DNA from: an uncultured Alphaproteobacteria bacterium
GTDB taxonomy: Bacteria > Pseudomonadota > Alphaproteobacteria > HIMB59
Direction of reading: 5' to 3'
Length of the DNA stretch: 64,000 bases
Assembly: GCA_902599405.1 (NCBI GenBank)
Contig: CACKFO010000001.1
Span: 124,001 to 188,000, forward strand
The translations under genes and the position numbers were made by a program. Shown piece by piece: positions 53,173 to 62,841 of the stretch. Below the pieces are notes generated by a model. That model was given only the letters and a program-made list of their open reading frames with translations. It searched no databases and was not told the DNA's origin. Every line of letters begins with the position of its first letter. Positions within the stretch are counted from its first letter, which is position 1.

Positions 53173-54344
53173 TATTTTTTTTCCAAAACTGATACAAAAA
53201 AAATATCAGACCCTCCAAAATTCTTAAACTTTAATGGATTAATAAAATATCCATTTTTTCTTTTTATCATTTTTTCTGAGTCAATATTGTGTATTTTAAT
53301 ATTGTTATGTTTTTGTGAAATTTTATCAATGACATCGATTGTCTCAAAAGGATGAAATGAGCATACAACGTATACTAAAAAACCGTTTTTTTTCAATATT
53401 TTCAATGATTTTTCAAGTATTTCTATTTGAGTTTTTTGATGTTTCTTAATTTGAGCTAATTCGACTTTTTTTGTTACATCAGGGTTTCTTTTAAAAGTTC
53501 CGAGTGCACTACAGGGAGCATCTAAAAGTATTGAGTTAAATTTATCTAAAAATTTTTCCTTTAAAAAATCAATTTTTTTAATATTTACCTTTAACTTCAA
53601 TCGTCTTAAATTCTCATAAAATTTATTTATCTGATTTTGTGATTTATCAATTGCATATACTTTAAAACCAAAAGATTGCAACAATATACTTTTTCCACCA
53701 GGAGCAGCACATATATCTAGTATATCTTTGTCATGATAAAAAGATATCGTTGATCTGATAATTTCAAAATTTCCTATATCTTGAACAAAACAATTTGACT
53801 TAATTTTTTTTTCCAATAAAAAAACTCTTTTTTTGTATAAAGCATCTTTTTGATCTTTAATGCTTACTTGATAGTTTATAGGTTTTTCAAAAAGGGTCTG
53901 ATAAATATATTCTCTTATAGAATTACTAGAAAAAACTTTATCGACTATTTTTTTAAAACTAGGATAAATAAATTTTCCAAATTGTATATTATCTTTGTCT
54001 CTTAATACACTTCTCAATACAGCATTTACTAGTCCATCTTTTTTAAATTCTTTACTAGCTTCAACTGTATCATTAACAATAGCATAATGTGGCTTATTTG
54101 AGAAAAACATAAGCACTAAACTAATTTTTAAAATTGTTAAAATCTTTTTTGGTGTTTTATTATTTGTATATTTTAACAGTATTTGATTTAAATTTTCGTA
54201 GTTTCTGTAATACTCTTGGATTATAAAAAAAAGAAAATTTCTCTTTAATTTAGGATAGGTATTTAAAACATTATCGATGCTACTTCCTTGATCAATTCTT
54301 TTGATTGAATTAAATAAATTTGAGATATCTGATAAATTAGATAT
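53172..54344 (-). CDS. rsmB: 16S rRNA (cytosine(967)-C5)-methyltransferase, unusual start
   Basis: RsmB has a NusB-like RNA-binding domain followed by a SAM methyltransferase. The latter has [31 protein letters not shown] with the proline-cysteine motif, and the catalytic VVCSFHPFE. From GTG 54116 only 314 residues are encoded and the NusB part is cut. The same frame is open upstream for about 76 more codons to 54344, next to the acs stop, and encodes [20 protein letters not shown] and [20 protein letters not shown], which fit that domain. It has no ATG, GTG or TTG before 54116; candidates are ATA, ATT, ATC or CTG codons. True start uncertain. Confidence 0.85.
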   Translation of the reverse strand: MSNLSDISNLFNSIKRIDQGSSIDNVLNTYPKLKRNFLFFIIQEYYRNYENLNQILLKYTNNKTPKKILTILKISLVLMFFSNKPHYAIVNDTVEASKEFKKDGLVNAVLRSVLRDKDNIQFGKFIYPSFKKIVDKVFSSNSIREYIYQTLFEKPINYQVSIKDQKDALYKKRVFLLEKKIKSNCFVQDIGNFEIIRSTISFYHDKDILDICAAPGGKSILLQSFGFKVYAIDKSQNQINKFYENLRRLKLKVNIKKIDFLKEKFLDKFNSILLDAPCSALGTFKRNPDVTKKVELAQIKKHQKTQIEILEKSLKILKKNGFLVYVVCSFHPFETIDVIDKISQKHNNIKIHNIDSEKMIKRKNGYFINPLKFKNFGGSDIFFVSVLEKK

Positions 54345-56253
54345 TTTTAGACCCGTCTATTAAAGATTGTACAACATTCGGGTCAGCTAATGTTGATGTG
54401 TCACCAAGTTGGTCATCTTCTTGAGAGGCAATTTTTCTCAAAATTCTTCTCATTATTTTACCCGACCTAGTTTTTGGAAGTCCGGGAGAAAATTGTAATT
54501 TATCGGGAGTTGCTATGGGCCCTATTTTTTTTCTTATCCATTGAATGAGTTCTTTTTTCAAGCCTTCGCTAACTTCCACACCTGTATTTGTAGTAACATA
54601 AGCATATATACCCTGACCTTTAATATCGTGCGGGTATCCTACTACAGCAGCTTCAGAAACAAGTTCATGTTCAACAAAAGCACTTTCAATTTCTGCTGTC
54701 CCAAGCAAATGACCTGATACATTTATGCAATCATCAACCCTGCCAGTAATCCAATAAAATCCATCTTTGTCTCTTCGACATCCATCGCCTGTAAAATACT
54801 TGCCTTTATATTGGCTAAAATATGTATCAATAAAACGCTTGTGATCACCGTATACAGTTCTCATTTGTCCTGGCCAACTATCTAATATACAAAGTTTGCC
54901 TTCGCACTCACCCTCTAAAATATTTCCACTATCGTCTACAATTGCAGCTTCAATTCCAAAATATGGTTTGGTTGCACTACCAGGTTTAAGTTTCGAAACC
55001 CCAGGTATTGGAGATATTAAATGTCCTCCTGTTTCTGTTTGCCACCACGTATCTATAACAGGACATTTATCTTTACCCACTACTGTTGAGTACCAACTCC
55101 AAGCCTCAGGATTAATTGGCTCACCAACCGTTCCTAAAATTCTTAAAGAACTTAAATCACATTTTTCAATATATGAATTACCCTCTTTCATCAAAGACCT
55201 TAAAACAGTAGGTGCTGTGTAAAAAATATTAACTTTGTATTTATCACAAACCTCCCAAAAACGAGAAAAGTCTGGATAGTTAGGAACGCCCTCGAACAAT
55301 AATGTTTTACCACCGTTTGCGAGCGGGCCATAAACGGAATAAGAGTGTCCTGTAATCCATCCAGCATCAGCTGTGCACCAATAAATATCACCTGGATGGT
55401 AGTCAAAAGAGTACTTATGCGTAAATGAGGCATAAACTAAATATCCCCCTGTAGTATGAAGAACACCTTTTGGCTTACCTGTAGAACCAGATGTATACAA
55501 AATGAAAAGAGGATCTTCTGCATTCATTGATACACATTCACATTGATCATCTACTTCTTTAATTAATTCATCATAATAAAAATTATTATCTTTATGTAAT
55601 TTGGCTTGAGTATTTGTATATCGAAGAACAAGAGTTTTAATGGAACTATCACAACTTTCCAAAGCTGTATTAATATATTTTTTTAGTGGAATTATTTTTC
55701 CTCCTCGTACACCTTCGTCAGCAGTAATTACAAATTGGGATTTGCAATCTTTAATTCGTCCTGCTATTGACTCTGGTGCGAAGCCTCCAAATATTACTGA
55801 ATGTACTGCACCTATTCTTGCACAAGCCAACATAGCAAATGCAACTTCAGGTATCATAGTTAAATAAATTGTTACTACATCACCTTTTCGAACACCAAGT
55901 TTTTTAAGAACATTTGCAAATTTACTTACTTCTGACTTTAATTCTTTATAAGTGTAGGTTTTATTTTTACTAGTATCATCTCCCTCCCAAATAACTGCTA
56001 TTTCATTTGGTTGTGTTTCAGCATGTCTATCAACACAGTTATAACAAACGTTCAATTCACCATCCTCAAACCATTTGATAGATACGTCACCTTCGTAGTT
56101 GGTGTTTTTAACTTTAGTGAAATCTTTAGACCATGTTAGTTGAGATCTCGCCACTTTAGACCAGAATTGGTCTTTATCACTAAAAGACTCGGCATACATC
56201 TCTTCATATTGTTCTTTTGATAACAGTGGATTAGATAATTTAAATTCTCTCAT
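54337..56253 (-). CDS. acs: Acetyl-CoA synthetase
   Basis: Acs activates acetate with ATP and CoA. The protein has the AMP-binding signature [29 protein letters not shown] (A5 region), and the C-terminal [12 protein letters not shown] carrying the Lys that is normally acetylated for control. I take ATG 56253 as start; a GTG nine bases earlier is also possible. Length of about 638 residues is standard. It overlaps the EVE-domain gene by 14 bases and ends right before the rsmB frame. Confidence 0.98.
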   Translation of the reverse strand: MREFKLSNPLLSKEQYEEMYAESFSDKDQFWSKVARSQLTWSKDFTKVKNTNYEGDVSIKWFEDGELNVCYNCVDRHAETQPNEIAVIWEGDDTSKNKTYTYKELKSEVSKFANVLKKLGVRKGDVVTIYLTMIPEVAFAMLACARIGAVHSVIFGGFAPESIAGRIKDCKSQFVITADEGVRGGKIIPLKKYINTALESCDSSIKTLVLRYTNTQAKLHKDNNFYYDELIKEVDDQCECVSMNAEDPLFILYTSGSTGKPKGVLHTTGGYLVYASFTHKYSFDYHPGDIYWCTADAGWITGHSYSVYGPLANGGKTLLFEGVPNYPDFSRFWEVCDKYKVNIFYTAPTVLRSLMKEGNSYIEKCDLSSLRILGTVGEPINPEAWSWYSTVVGKDKCPVIDTWWQTETGGHLISPIPGVSKLKPGSATKPYFGIEAAIVDDSGNILEGECEGKLCILDSWPGQMRTVYGDHKRFIDTYFSQYKGKYFTGDGCRRDKDGFYWITGRVDDCINVSGHLLGTAEIESAFVEHELVSEAAVVGYPHDIKGQGIYAYVTTNTGVEVSEGLKKELIQWIRKKIGPIATPDKLQFSPGLPKTRSGKIMRRILRKIASQEDDQLGDTSTLADPNVVQSLIDGSKNI

Positions 56254-56668
56254 TTTTCTCACTCATATTAATTAATTTCTTCCATTGCTTCAATGTTACT
56301 GGCATCACACTTAATCTGGCTTGTTTTACAAGTGGAAAATCTTGGAAAAATGGGTCTGCTTTTATGTCTGATAAGTAAACTTCATTTAGATCTTTGACAT
56401 AGGTTACATCAACCATTCCAAATATTCCTTTTTTATCTGTGTGATCTGGGTAGTATTCCTTAGTAACCCTTACAATTCCTTTTATAGCTTTTTCTGTTAC
56501 TGAGTGATAAAACATACACTCATCGCCTTTTCTCATCTTTTTCATATTATTTGCTGCTTGATAGTTTCTAACACCATCCCAATGTTCAGTTTTTTTCTTT
56601 TTTTGTTGATCCCATGACCAAGAACTAGGCTCTGATTTTAGAAGCCAATAATTTTTAGAAGTGTTCAT
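56240..56668 (-). CDS. EVE-domain (PUA-like) protein
   Basis: The 142-residue protein begins [16 protein letters not shown] and carries [29 protein letters not shown], the EVE-domain signature. EVE proteins bind modified bases in RNA or DNA; role unknown in this organism. It sits after tsaD in many alphaproteobacteria, as here, overlapping tsaD by 14 bases. Start is ATG 56668. Confidence 0.93.
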   Translation of the reverse strand: MNTSKNYWLLKSEPSSWSWDQQKKKKTEHWDGVRNYQAANNMKKMRKGDECMFYHSVTEKAIKGIVRVTKEYYPDHTDKKGIFGMVDVTYVKDLNEVYLSDIKADPFFQDFPLVKQARLSVMPVTLKQWKKLINMSEKNERI

Positions 56669-57671
56669 GTATTAATATATTGGGTGATGGTCTAACATTG
56701 TAATTATTTAACTTAATTTTTCTAGTTTTCATATATTCGATAGCGTTCCAACCAATCATTGCAGCGTTGTCGGTACATAAAGATAAAGGTACCTGATGAT
56801 AATTAAGTTTCTTTGTTGAAATAAGTTTTTGAAGTTCAGTATTTAAATACTTATTTGCCGCTACTCCACCACAAATAGAAAAATCATTAATTTTAATATT
56901 TTCTTTTTGTAAGAGTTTAATGCAATTTAATATTTTGATTTCTAACACTTTAGATACAGTATGTTGAAATGAAGCCGAAAAGTCTCTCAGAAATAATTTT
57001 GTTTTTTTATTATTTTTGATGGTATTTAGCGCAGCTGTTTTTAAACCTGAAAAAGAAAAATCACAGTTATTTTTTTTTGCCAAAGGCATTGGGAGTTTAA
57101 ACTTCTCAATATTGCCACCTAATGCTAAGTGTTCTATTTCTGGCCCGCCTGGGTACCCCAGCCCCAACCCTTTAGCCACTTTATCAAAACATTCACCCGC
57201 TGAATCATCAATTGTTGATCCAAGAGTGATAAAACTCTTTGAATTTTTAACCAATACTAATGCAGTATTTCCTCCAGAGACGAGTAGACATAAATATGGA
57301 AACTTAATTTCAGATACAAGTCGAGGTGATAACAAATGTGCTTGCAAATGATTAATCGGAATAAGTTCGACGTTTTTAGATATTGACAAACCTTTTGCAA
57401 AAGATGACCCCACAATTAATCCACCAATAAGCCCAGGTCCAAATGTTGCGGCAATTGCTGAAATTTTGGAAAAATTAATTTTTTTAATTGATTTACCTAA
57501 TATATCTAGAATTTCTAAATGCTGTCGAGCTGCCATTTCGGGTATGACACCCCCAAGATCTTTATGAAATTTCCTATGATTAATTGTTTCAAGAAACTCA
57601 ACAGTTTTATCATCATTTACAATGGCGATAGATGTATCATCACAAGAACTTTCTATTGCTAAAACTTTCAT
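56655..57671 (-). CDS. tsaD: tRNA N6-threonylcarbamoyltransferase TsaD
   Basis: TsaD completes the t6A modification of tRNAs that read ANN codons. The 338-residue protein has the ASKHA motif LAIESSCDDTSIAIV, the metal site INHLQAHLLSPRL (HxxxH), LLVSGGNTALVLV, SFSGLKTA and CGGVAANKYL followed by CTDNAAMIGW. Length and motifs are normal. It diverges from the Mic60-like gene by 29 bases. Confidence 0.98.
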   Translation of the reverse strand: MKVLAIESSCDDTSIAIVNDDKTVEFLETINHRKFHKDLGGVIPEMAARQHLEILDILGKSIKKINFSKISAIAATFGPGLIGGLIVGSSFAKGLSISKNVELIPINHLQAHLLSPRLVSEIKFPYLCLLVSGGNTALVLVKNSKSFITLGSTIDDSAGECFDKVAKGLGLGYPGGPEIEHLALGGNIEKFKLPMPLAKKNNCDFSFSGLKTAALNTIKNNKKTKLFLRDFSASFQHTVSKVLEIKILNCIKLLQKENIKINDFSICGGVAANKYLNTELQKLISTKKLNYHQVPLSLCTDNAAMIGWNAIEYMKTRKIKLNNYNVRPSPNILIHEHF

Positions 57672-57700
57672 TATTATAAAAAAATATAGATTCTTATTGA

Positions 57701-58492
57701 ATGTCTGAAAATCAAAAAAATGACAGTAAAAAAAGCTTTCTTCAACGAAATCTTTTCCTAATAGTTATATTTTTAATCATTATAACTGTAGCAGGGGGCT
57801 ACTTGTATCGAAATAACCTTTTAATATTTGATAAGGCCCAATTCAGCAAATTAAACCAAGAAACTCAATCACCAAATAATCAAAAAGAGATAACCCCAGT
57901 TAATGATTTAAATAACAAAGAACTGGAAGATAAAGTAGATCGTCTTGAGTCTCTTATACTAGAGTTAGCAAAAAATGTTCAAGAAATACCTCAAACTACT
58001 GTTGTTGAGCCAGAGCCACAACAGATTACTTTATCCAATGATGAGGCATATGAATTAATTTTGTCAATAAATCAGATTATAGTTAATATTGATCAGCAAC
58101 AAATTCGAAATAAAAATATTCAAAAACTTCAAAATCAATATTTATTTTTTAATGAAGAAAAATTTAAAGAACTACTCACTATTCCAGATTATACATATTC
58201 AGTACAGCAATTACAGATTAATGAAAATACATATGTACAAAATGAGTTTATGAAACGAAATAATTTTCAATGGTTTAAAAGAATTATTGAAAATATATTT
58301 GAAATTCAAATAACAAAAAATTCATCAGAGCCCTTACCATCGTTTATAAATGCGATGTACAATCGACAATATACAAAAGCGATAATTGAATACGAGAAAT
58401 TAAATCCTAATCAAAAAATATTTTTTAAATCTTCCTATGAACTAGCCCAAATCTACAACGATAATCAAATTTTTCTAGAGAATATGATTTAA
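57701..58492 (+). CDS. Mic60/mitofilin-like inner-membrane protein
   Basis: The 263-residue protein has a short cytoplasmic N-terminus, one membrane segment (FLIVIFLIIITVAGGYLY) and a periplasmic coiled-coil (about 65-95). The C-terminal part (INAMYNRQYTKAIIEYEKL) fits the mitofilin domain. In alphaproteobacteria Mic60 homologues lie between hemD and hemY and shape inner membranes. Here hemC and hemD are not upstream, but the following gene is a hemY remnant. Identity rests on layout and context. Confidence 0.7.
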   Translation: MSENQKNDSKKSFLQRNLFLIVIFLIIITVAGGYLYRNNLLIFDKAQFSKLNQETQSPNNQKEITPVNDLNNKELEDKVDRLESLILELAKNVQEIPQTTVVEPEPQQITLSNDEAYELILSINQIIVNIDQQQIRNKNIQKLQNQYLFFNEEKFKELLTIPDYTYSVQQLQINENTYVQNEFMKRNNFQWFKRIIENIFEIQITKNSSEPLPSFINAMYNRQYTKAIIEYEKLNPNQKIFFKSSYELAQIYNDNQIFLENMI

Positions 58493-58923
58493 TGATAAGG
58501 CTTCTAATAATTTTAATAATATTTATAAGTGGTTACGGTCTTCTTTTTTATTTGTTTAACAATGCTGGTAATCTTTCACTCGTTTTAGGAATTTGGCAAT
58601 TGAGCATTCCCATTGTCCAATTCCTTTTTGTCTTAATAACATTTCTTATTCTTTTAATTTTGTTTTCTTATGCATTTACAAAGCTTTTTATTTATCCACG
58701 AGCTGCATATATGCGCTACAAATCCTCAAATGAGCAAAAAGGTCTTGAACATTTAAGAGAGACATTAGTTGCAATAACTGAAGGTAATACAGACAAAGCT
58801 ACACAAAGTCAGAAAAAATTTAAAAAATACTTAGGAAAGGATCCTTTAAACAAAATATTACAAACACAAATTAAAAAAACAAAGGATCTAAAAATAGTCA
58901 ACGTTGAGAAAGGTTCAGATTAA
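58492..58923 (+). CDS. HemY-like membrane protein, shortened
   Basis: The 143-residue protein has two membrane segments (about 3-24 and 38-64) and then a short helical region with GLEHLRETLVAITEGNTDKATQSQKKF, the start of the HemY N-terminal domain. Full-length HemY has about 400 residues with TPR repeats; they are missing here. It directly follows the Mic60-like gene, as hemY does. It shares one base with that gene and its end overlaps the convergent exporter by four bases. Confidence 0.7.
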   Translation: MIRLLIILIIFISGYGLLFYLFNNAGNLSLVLGIWQLSIPIVQFLFVLITFLILLILFSYAFTKLFIYPRAAYMRYKSSNEQKGLEHLRETLVAITEGNTDKATQSQKKFKKYLGKDPLNKILQTQIKKTKDLKIVNVEKGSD

Positions 58924-59804
58924 TTTAAAAAAATTACTCCTGCTCCAAAACATGTAAGAGTAGCGCCTATTACTGCTAAATGCCCTGCATAATTTTTAGT
59001 AACAATCCATAATATCGGTATTATCATAATTGGCATTGTGCTTGATAAAGTTGAAATAATTCCAGGATCTCCATTTTTAAGAGCAATTATTAACATAGTC
59101 ATTCCAACGCCCATTCCCATAAAGCCAAGAAAAATACTATAAAAAGTTTTTTTAAGGTCTTTCATTCTTTCCCAAAGTTGATTATTTTTTATAAAAAATA
59201 AGCTCACAAACATAATTATTGCAGCTACAATTACTCTAAGGTAGGAAACAATTATAGGATCTGTTGAAGTCAATGCAGGCTTCATTAGAATAATCCCGAT
59301 AGATTGGCAAAGAGCCAATCCTATTCCAGCAAGTAAACCAATATATTTATTTCCTTGAATGTTTTCTAGGTCGTCTTCAGGAATAGTTTTATTAAACTGG
59401 ATAGCAATAATTATGCCTATAAATATTAGACTACAACCAATTAATTCAATTACAGAAGGTAATGTTTTGAGAAAAACTTCAGCAAGAATAATAGTAAATG
59501 GAATTTGCATTGAAAAAAGTAAAGCCTGTCTTCTTGGCCCTAACCTTTTAAGACACACAAATAAAAAAGTATCACCAATAATTATGCCAATAATCGATGA
59601 AAAAAAAATTGCTGTAAATATAGACTCGTTAAAATAAATTGGTTTCCAATTTAAATAGACATAAGGAAAGAAGAAAAAAATAATTCCTAAAAGTCTCAGT
59701 AAGTTATAATTATAGCTTCCAAAATATCTGACTATTCTTGTAGCAGAAAGAGCTACACCTGACCAAATCGCCGCTGCACCAATTGCTAAAAAGTATCCAA
59801 TCAC
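58920..59804 (-). CDS. EamA-type drug/metabolite transporter
   Basis: The 294-residue protein has ten hydrophobic segments in two repeated EamA halves. Typical pieces are RRQALLFSMQIPFTIILAEVF in the first and DPGIISTLSSTMPIMIIPIL in the second. This second DMT protein differs clearly from that at 740-1612. GTG start. The substrate is unknown. A separate unit from the PL-like gene, with a 56-base gap. Confidence 0.87.
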   Translation of the reverse strand: MIGYFLAIGAAAIWSGVALSATRIVRYFGSYNYNLLRLLGIIFFFFPYVYLNWKPIYFNESIFTAIFFSSIIGIIIGDTFLFVCLKRLGPRRQALLFSMQIPFTIILAEVFLKTLPSVIELIGCSLIFIGIIIAIQFNKTIPEDDLENIQGNKYIGLLAGIGLALCQSIGIILMKPALTSTDPIIVSYLRVIVAAIIMFVSLFFIKNNQLWERMKDLKKTFYSIFLGFMGMGVGMTMLIIALKNGDPGIISTLSSTMPIMIIPILWIVTKNYAGHLAVIGATLTCFGAGVIFLN

Positions 59805-59860
59805 GCGGGGATCTTACAAGTTAAGTTTAAAATTAATACCTTTTTTTAATTGAACTTTAT

Positions 59861-60772
59861 TTAATCAACAGCCTTGTTAATTAAATTTATATCTACACTT
59901 TCTCTACTATTCCCAATTCTCATTTCATCAAAATAAACTACTTGATTGGGCACTTTCACGCCCCAATCAACTTCAAAAGGATTTTTAGCTTTGCTTGAAA
60001 TAACACTACCGCTGCTATCTTCATGTGTATCTTTCCACTCTTTTGCATCAACTTCTTTAGTTTTATTTTTGTCTAACCAATTGCTAATGTGACTGTTATA
60101 GATTCCGTATTTAAAAAATAAATCTTTGTTACCACTCTCTTTATAAGCATCTTTAGTTAATACAGGGTATCTCATAGAACATTTTTTTATTTTTTCTCCA
60201 TTCAAATAAAATTCTGTATAACTCTCACCTAGTTCCTTCTTTCCACCTTCAAATGAATACTCAGTCTTAATCAAAATATCATTCCATTGACCCTTGAAGC
60301 TAGATAATTTTCCAACATAACAATTTCTTTGACCTAAAGAATTAAATGTAAGGTTAACACTTATGCCATTGGCTTGGAGCATCCAAATTGGATGTCTCCA
60401 ATTATGTATTTTAGACTGAGCCCAGCTAGCTTTATTTAGTGTAGGATAGTCTTTATCTACATAAATACTGAAACCAAACCATTTAATTTCATTTATACCC
60501 TTCCATACAATTTCTCTTTCTACTCTCTGTCTATCGTTTGAACAATCATCCCAATACATATCTTGACCACACTCCCCATGCTTTAACTCAAATCTCTGTG
60601 ATGTTTCACCTAGTCTTACTTCAATATCGGAGTTTTTATAATTGTGATCTGCTTTATGATTTACGGAGTTAGGAATTGTTGTCTTTTCATTAATCACACT
60701 CCCCCAAATTAAATATGGCAGAAATAAAAAAGGGGCTAAAAAAGATAGCCCCTTTAAAAAATTTATTTTCAA
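59861..60772 (-). CDS. Secreted polysaccharide-lyase-like protein
   Basis: The 303-residue protein has a signal peptide (FLKGLSFLAPFLFLPYLIWG). It resembles the heparin-lyase-I-like polysaccharide lyase family: RFELKHGECGQDMYWDDC, DRQRVEREIVWKG, IWMLQANGISVNLTFN and PNQVVYFDEMRIGNS. These proteins have a jelly-roll fold and cleave uronic-acid polymers; substrate here unknown. The first codons overlap a strong terminator hairpin for the upstream gene, seven bases away. An internal start after the hairpin is less likely, since the signal peptide would be lost. Confidence 0.7.
   Translation of the reverse strand: MKINFLKGLSFLAPFLFLPYLIWGSVINEKTTIPNSVNHKADHNYKNSDIEVRLGETSQRFELKHGECGQDMYWDDCSNDRQRVEREIVWKGINEIKWFGFSIYVDKDYPTLNKASWAQSKIHNWRHPIWMLQANGISVNLTFNSLGQRNCYVGKLSSFKGQWNDILIKTEYSFEGGKKELGESYTEFYLNGEKIKKCSMRYPVLTKDAYKESGNKDLFFKYGIYNSHISNWLDKNKTKEVDAKEWKDTHEDSSGSVISSKAKNPFEVDWGVKVPNQVVYFDEMRIGNSRESVDINLINKAVD
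60722..60755 (-). terminator. Rho-independent terminator after the Bax-inhibitor gene, inside the next gene
   Basis: On the minus strand a ten-base-pair stem (60746-60755 with 60729-60738), GGGGCTA type, encloses a seven-base loop and runs into a U-rich tract. It begins 24 bases after the stop of the Bax-inhibitor gene and lies within codons 6-17 of the lyase-like gene, encoding KGLSFLAPF of its signal peptide. Confidence 0.85.
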
Positions 60773-60778
60773 TAATGT

Positions 60779-61486
60779 TTATCTACGCTGACCAAATAAT
60801 TGCATCAACATTATGAATAGGTTTATAAAGTCTAAGTATAATGTCAGTGCACCCATGATTGCAGCTTTTCCTGCAAAAGCAGTTCCAGCAACTTGATAAT
60901 AAGTTGATTTAATTCTTTGAGTATCGTAAGCAGTTAAACCCACAAATACTAAAACACCCACACAAGAAATTACAAACTGCATCGCTGAACTTTGTAAAAA
61001 TATATTTACAATACTGGCAATAATAATTCCAATTAGTCCCATCATGAGAAATGAACCAAACTTGGTTAAATCTCTTTTAGTTGCGTATCCATAGATGCTC
61101 ATCGCAGCGAATGTACAGCTTGTGATTAAAAATACTCTAACAATGCTTACGCCAGTGAAAACTATGAATATATAAGACAACGAAATTCCCATCACAGCAG
61201 CGAAGGCCCAAAATGTCATTTGAGCTGCAGAGGTGGACATTTTTTGTAATCTTGCGCCTAAAAAGAAAATAAATCCAAGTGGAGCGAGCATTACAACCCA
61301 TTGAAGTGCTGTGCCATAAATAGCCCCCATTAAAGTAGGAGACTGAGAAAATCCCCATGCCACTAAACCACTTATTGCTAAACCAGAGGTCATGTAATTA
61401 TAGACTTTCATCATATAATCTCTTAAGCCCTGATCTATAACTGTAGATTGTGACTGCGAATATGTATTTTGTTTTAATTCGACCAT
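60779..61486 (-). CDS. Bax inhibitor-1/YccA-family membrane protein
   Basis: The 235-residue protein has seven hydrophobic segments. Its sequence YMMKVYNYMTSGLAISGLVA and the later TAYDTQRIKSTYY and LYLDFINLFIMLMQLFG, with acidic residues near the end, match the TMBIM family. Bacterial members are pH-sensitive calcium leaks or FtsH partners. A strong ribosome site, AAGGAG, precedes the ATG, one of the best in this window. Followed by a terminator hairpin. Confidence 0.95.
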   Translation of the reverse strand: MVELKQNTYSQSQSTVIDQGLRDYMMKVYNYMTSGLAISGLVAWGFSQSPTLMGAIYGTALQWVVMLAPLGFIFFLGARLQKMSTSAAQMTFWAFAAVMGISLSYIFIVFTGVSIVRVFLITSCTFAAMSIYGYATKRDLTKFGSFLMMGLIGIIIASIVNIFLQSSAMQFVISCVGVLVFVGLTAYDTQRIKSTYYQVAGTAFAGKAAIMGALTLYLDFINLFIMLMQLFGQRR

Positions 61487-61557
61487 TATTTCTCCTTAAT
61501 TATTTTTAATATGGCTATTATCTTGATATTTTTCAAGTAAAACCGTATGAATCTTTT

Positions 61558-62595
61558 ATGAAGTTCAAACCCTTAGGAAATACTGACCTTCAAGTTAGCC
61601 TTATTTGCCTTGGTACAATGACTTGGGGTGAGCAAAACACAGAAAATGAGGCGTTTGAGCAAATGGATTATTCTATAGAAAAAGGGGTCAATTTCTTTGA
61701 TACCGCGGAATATTATTCAGTTAAGGGAAAAGAAAAAACATATGGTGCCACTGAAAAAATAATTGGCAATTGGTTTAAACAGAAAAATAACAGAGAGAAA
61801 GTAATATTAGCATCAAAAGTCGCAGGCCCTGATGTAAGATGGATTAGAGGAGGTGGTCTACAATTTAACGAGAAACATTTCACCGAAGCACTAGAAGGAA
61901 GCCTTCAAAGATTACAAACAGATTACATTGATCTTTATCAACTCCATTGGCCAGAGAGGAAAACAAATTTTTTTGGGAGGCTGGGATATAAAAATTATAA
62001 AGAAGAAAAAGAATGGACCCCATTTGAAGAAATTTTAGAGACAGCAAAAAAATTTATCGATCAAGGTAAGATTAGATATCTTGGCTTATCTAATGAAACT
62101 CCTTATGGCTTGTCTAATTATATCAATTTGTCTAAATATAAAAATTTACCAAGAGTCATGTCTGTTCAAAATCCATATAGTTTATTAAACAGAACTTATG
62201 AAGTTGGCATGTCTGAAATATCCATTAGAGATCAGGTAGGTCTTTTAGCTTATTCCCCTTTAGCTTGCGGTGTATTAACTGGAAAATATAGAAACTCAAA
62301 AAAACCTGACGGTGCTCGTTTAACAATTTGGGAGGATTGGACTAGGTACACCAATGAGAGATCAATTGTTGCTACAGAGCAATATTGTAAAATTGCAGAG
62401 GATAACGGGCTTACTCCAACTGAATTGTCACTTGCATTTGTTAACCAACAAGACTTTGTCACAAGTAATATTATTGGCGCAACAAAAATGGATCAGTTAA
62501 AAGAAAATATAAATTCAGTAGATATAGAATTATCAAAAGAAATTATTGATGAAATTAATGATGTACATGAAAACAATCCATCACCTGCACCGTAA
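61558..62595 (+). CDS. Aldo/keto reductase (Tas-like)
   Basis: Aldo/keto reductases are NADPH-dependent oxidoreductases with a TIM barrel. This 345-residue protein has FFDTAEYYS (Asp, Tyr of the tetrad), ILASKVAG (Lys), LYQLHWPERK (His), and a coenzyme-binding end with IIGATKMDQLKENINS. It resembles the E. coli Tas-type subfamily by length. Substrate unknown. It is followed by the pterin dehydratase after three bases. Confidence 0.93.
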   Translation: MKFKPLGNTDLQVSLICLGTMTWGEQNTENEAFEQMDYSIEKGVNFFDTAEYYSVKGKEKTYGATEKIIGNWFKQKNNREKVILASKVAGPDVRWIRGGGLQFNEKHFTEALEGSLQRLQTDYIDLYQLHWPERKTNFFGRLGYKNYKEEKEWTPFEEILETAKKFIDQGKIRYLGLSNETPYGLSNYINLSKYKNLPRVMSVQNPYSLLNRTYEVGMSEISIRDQVGLLAYSPLACGVLTGKYRNSKKPDGARLTIWEDWTRYTNERSIVATEQYCKIAEDNGLTPTELSLAFVNQQDFVTSNIIGATKMDQLKENINSVDIELSKEIIDEINDVHENNPSPAP

Positions 62596-62598
62596 GCT

Positions 62599-62841
62599 AT
62601 GACTGATTGGCCAAAAGACAATAAAGGTAGATTGACAAAAACCTTTGAATTTAAAAATTATAGAAAAAGCTTTGCCTTTACTAGCCAAGTGGCGATGTTA
62701 TCTGAGAAAAAAAATCATCATCCTCAAATTATTTTAGATTACGGAACTGTTACTATTTCTCTTATTTCCCACGATGTTCAAAAAGTTACCCAAAGAGACC
62801 TAGATTTAGCAGAGCAAATCGATAAACTTTATCAAGAATGA
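62599..62841 (+). CDS. phhB: 4a-hydroxytetrahydrobiopterin dehydratase
   Basis: The 80-residue protein recycles the pterin cofactor by dehydration. It is the PCD fold: FEFKNYRKSFAFTSQVAML, then EKKNHHPQIILDYGTVTISL with the catalytic histidines, and HDVQKVTQRDLDLAEQID. Length slightly short, as the N-terminal helix is trimmed. Found between an aldo/keto reductase and a DUF3429 gene, overlapping the latter by four bases. Confidence 0.95.
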   Translation: MTDWPKDNKGRLTKTFEFKNYRKSFAFTSQVAMLSEKKNHHPQIILDYGTVTISLISHDVQKVTQRDLDLAEQIDKLYQE

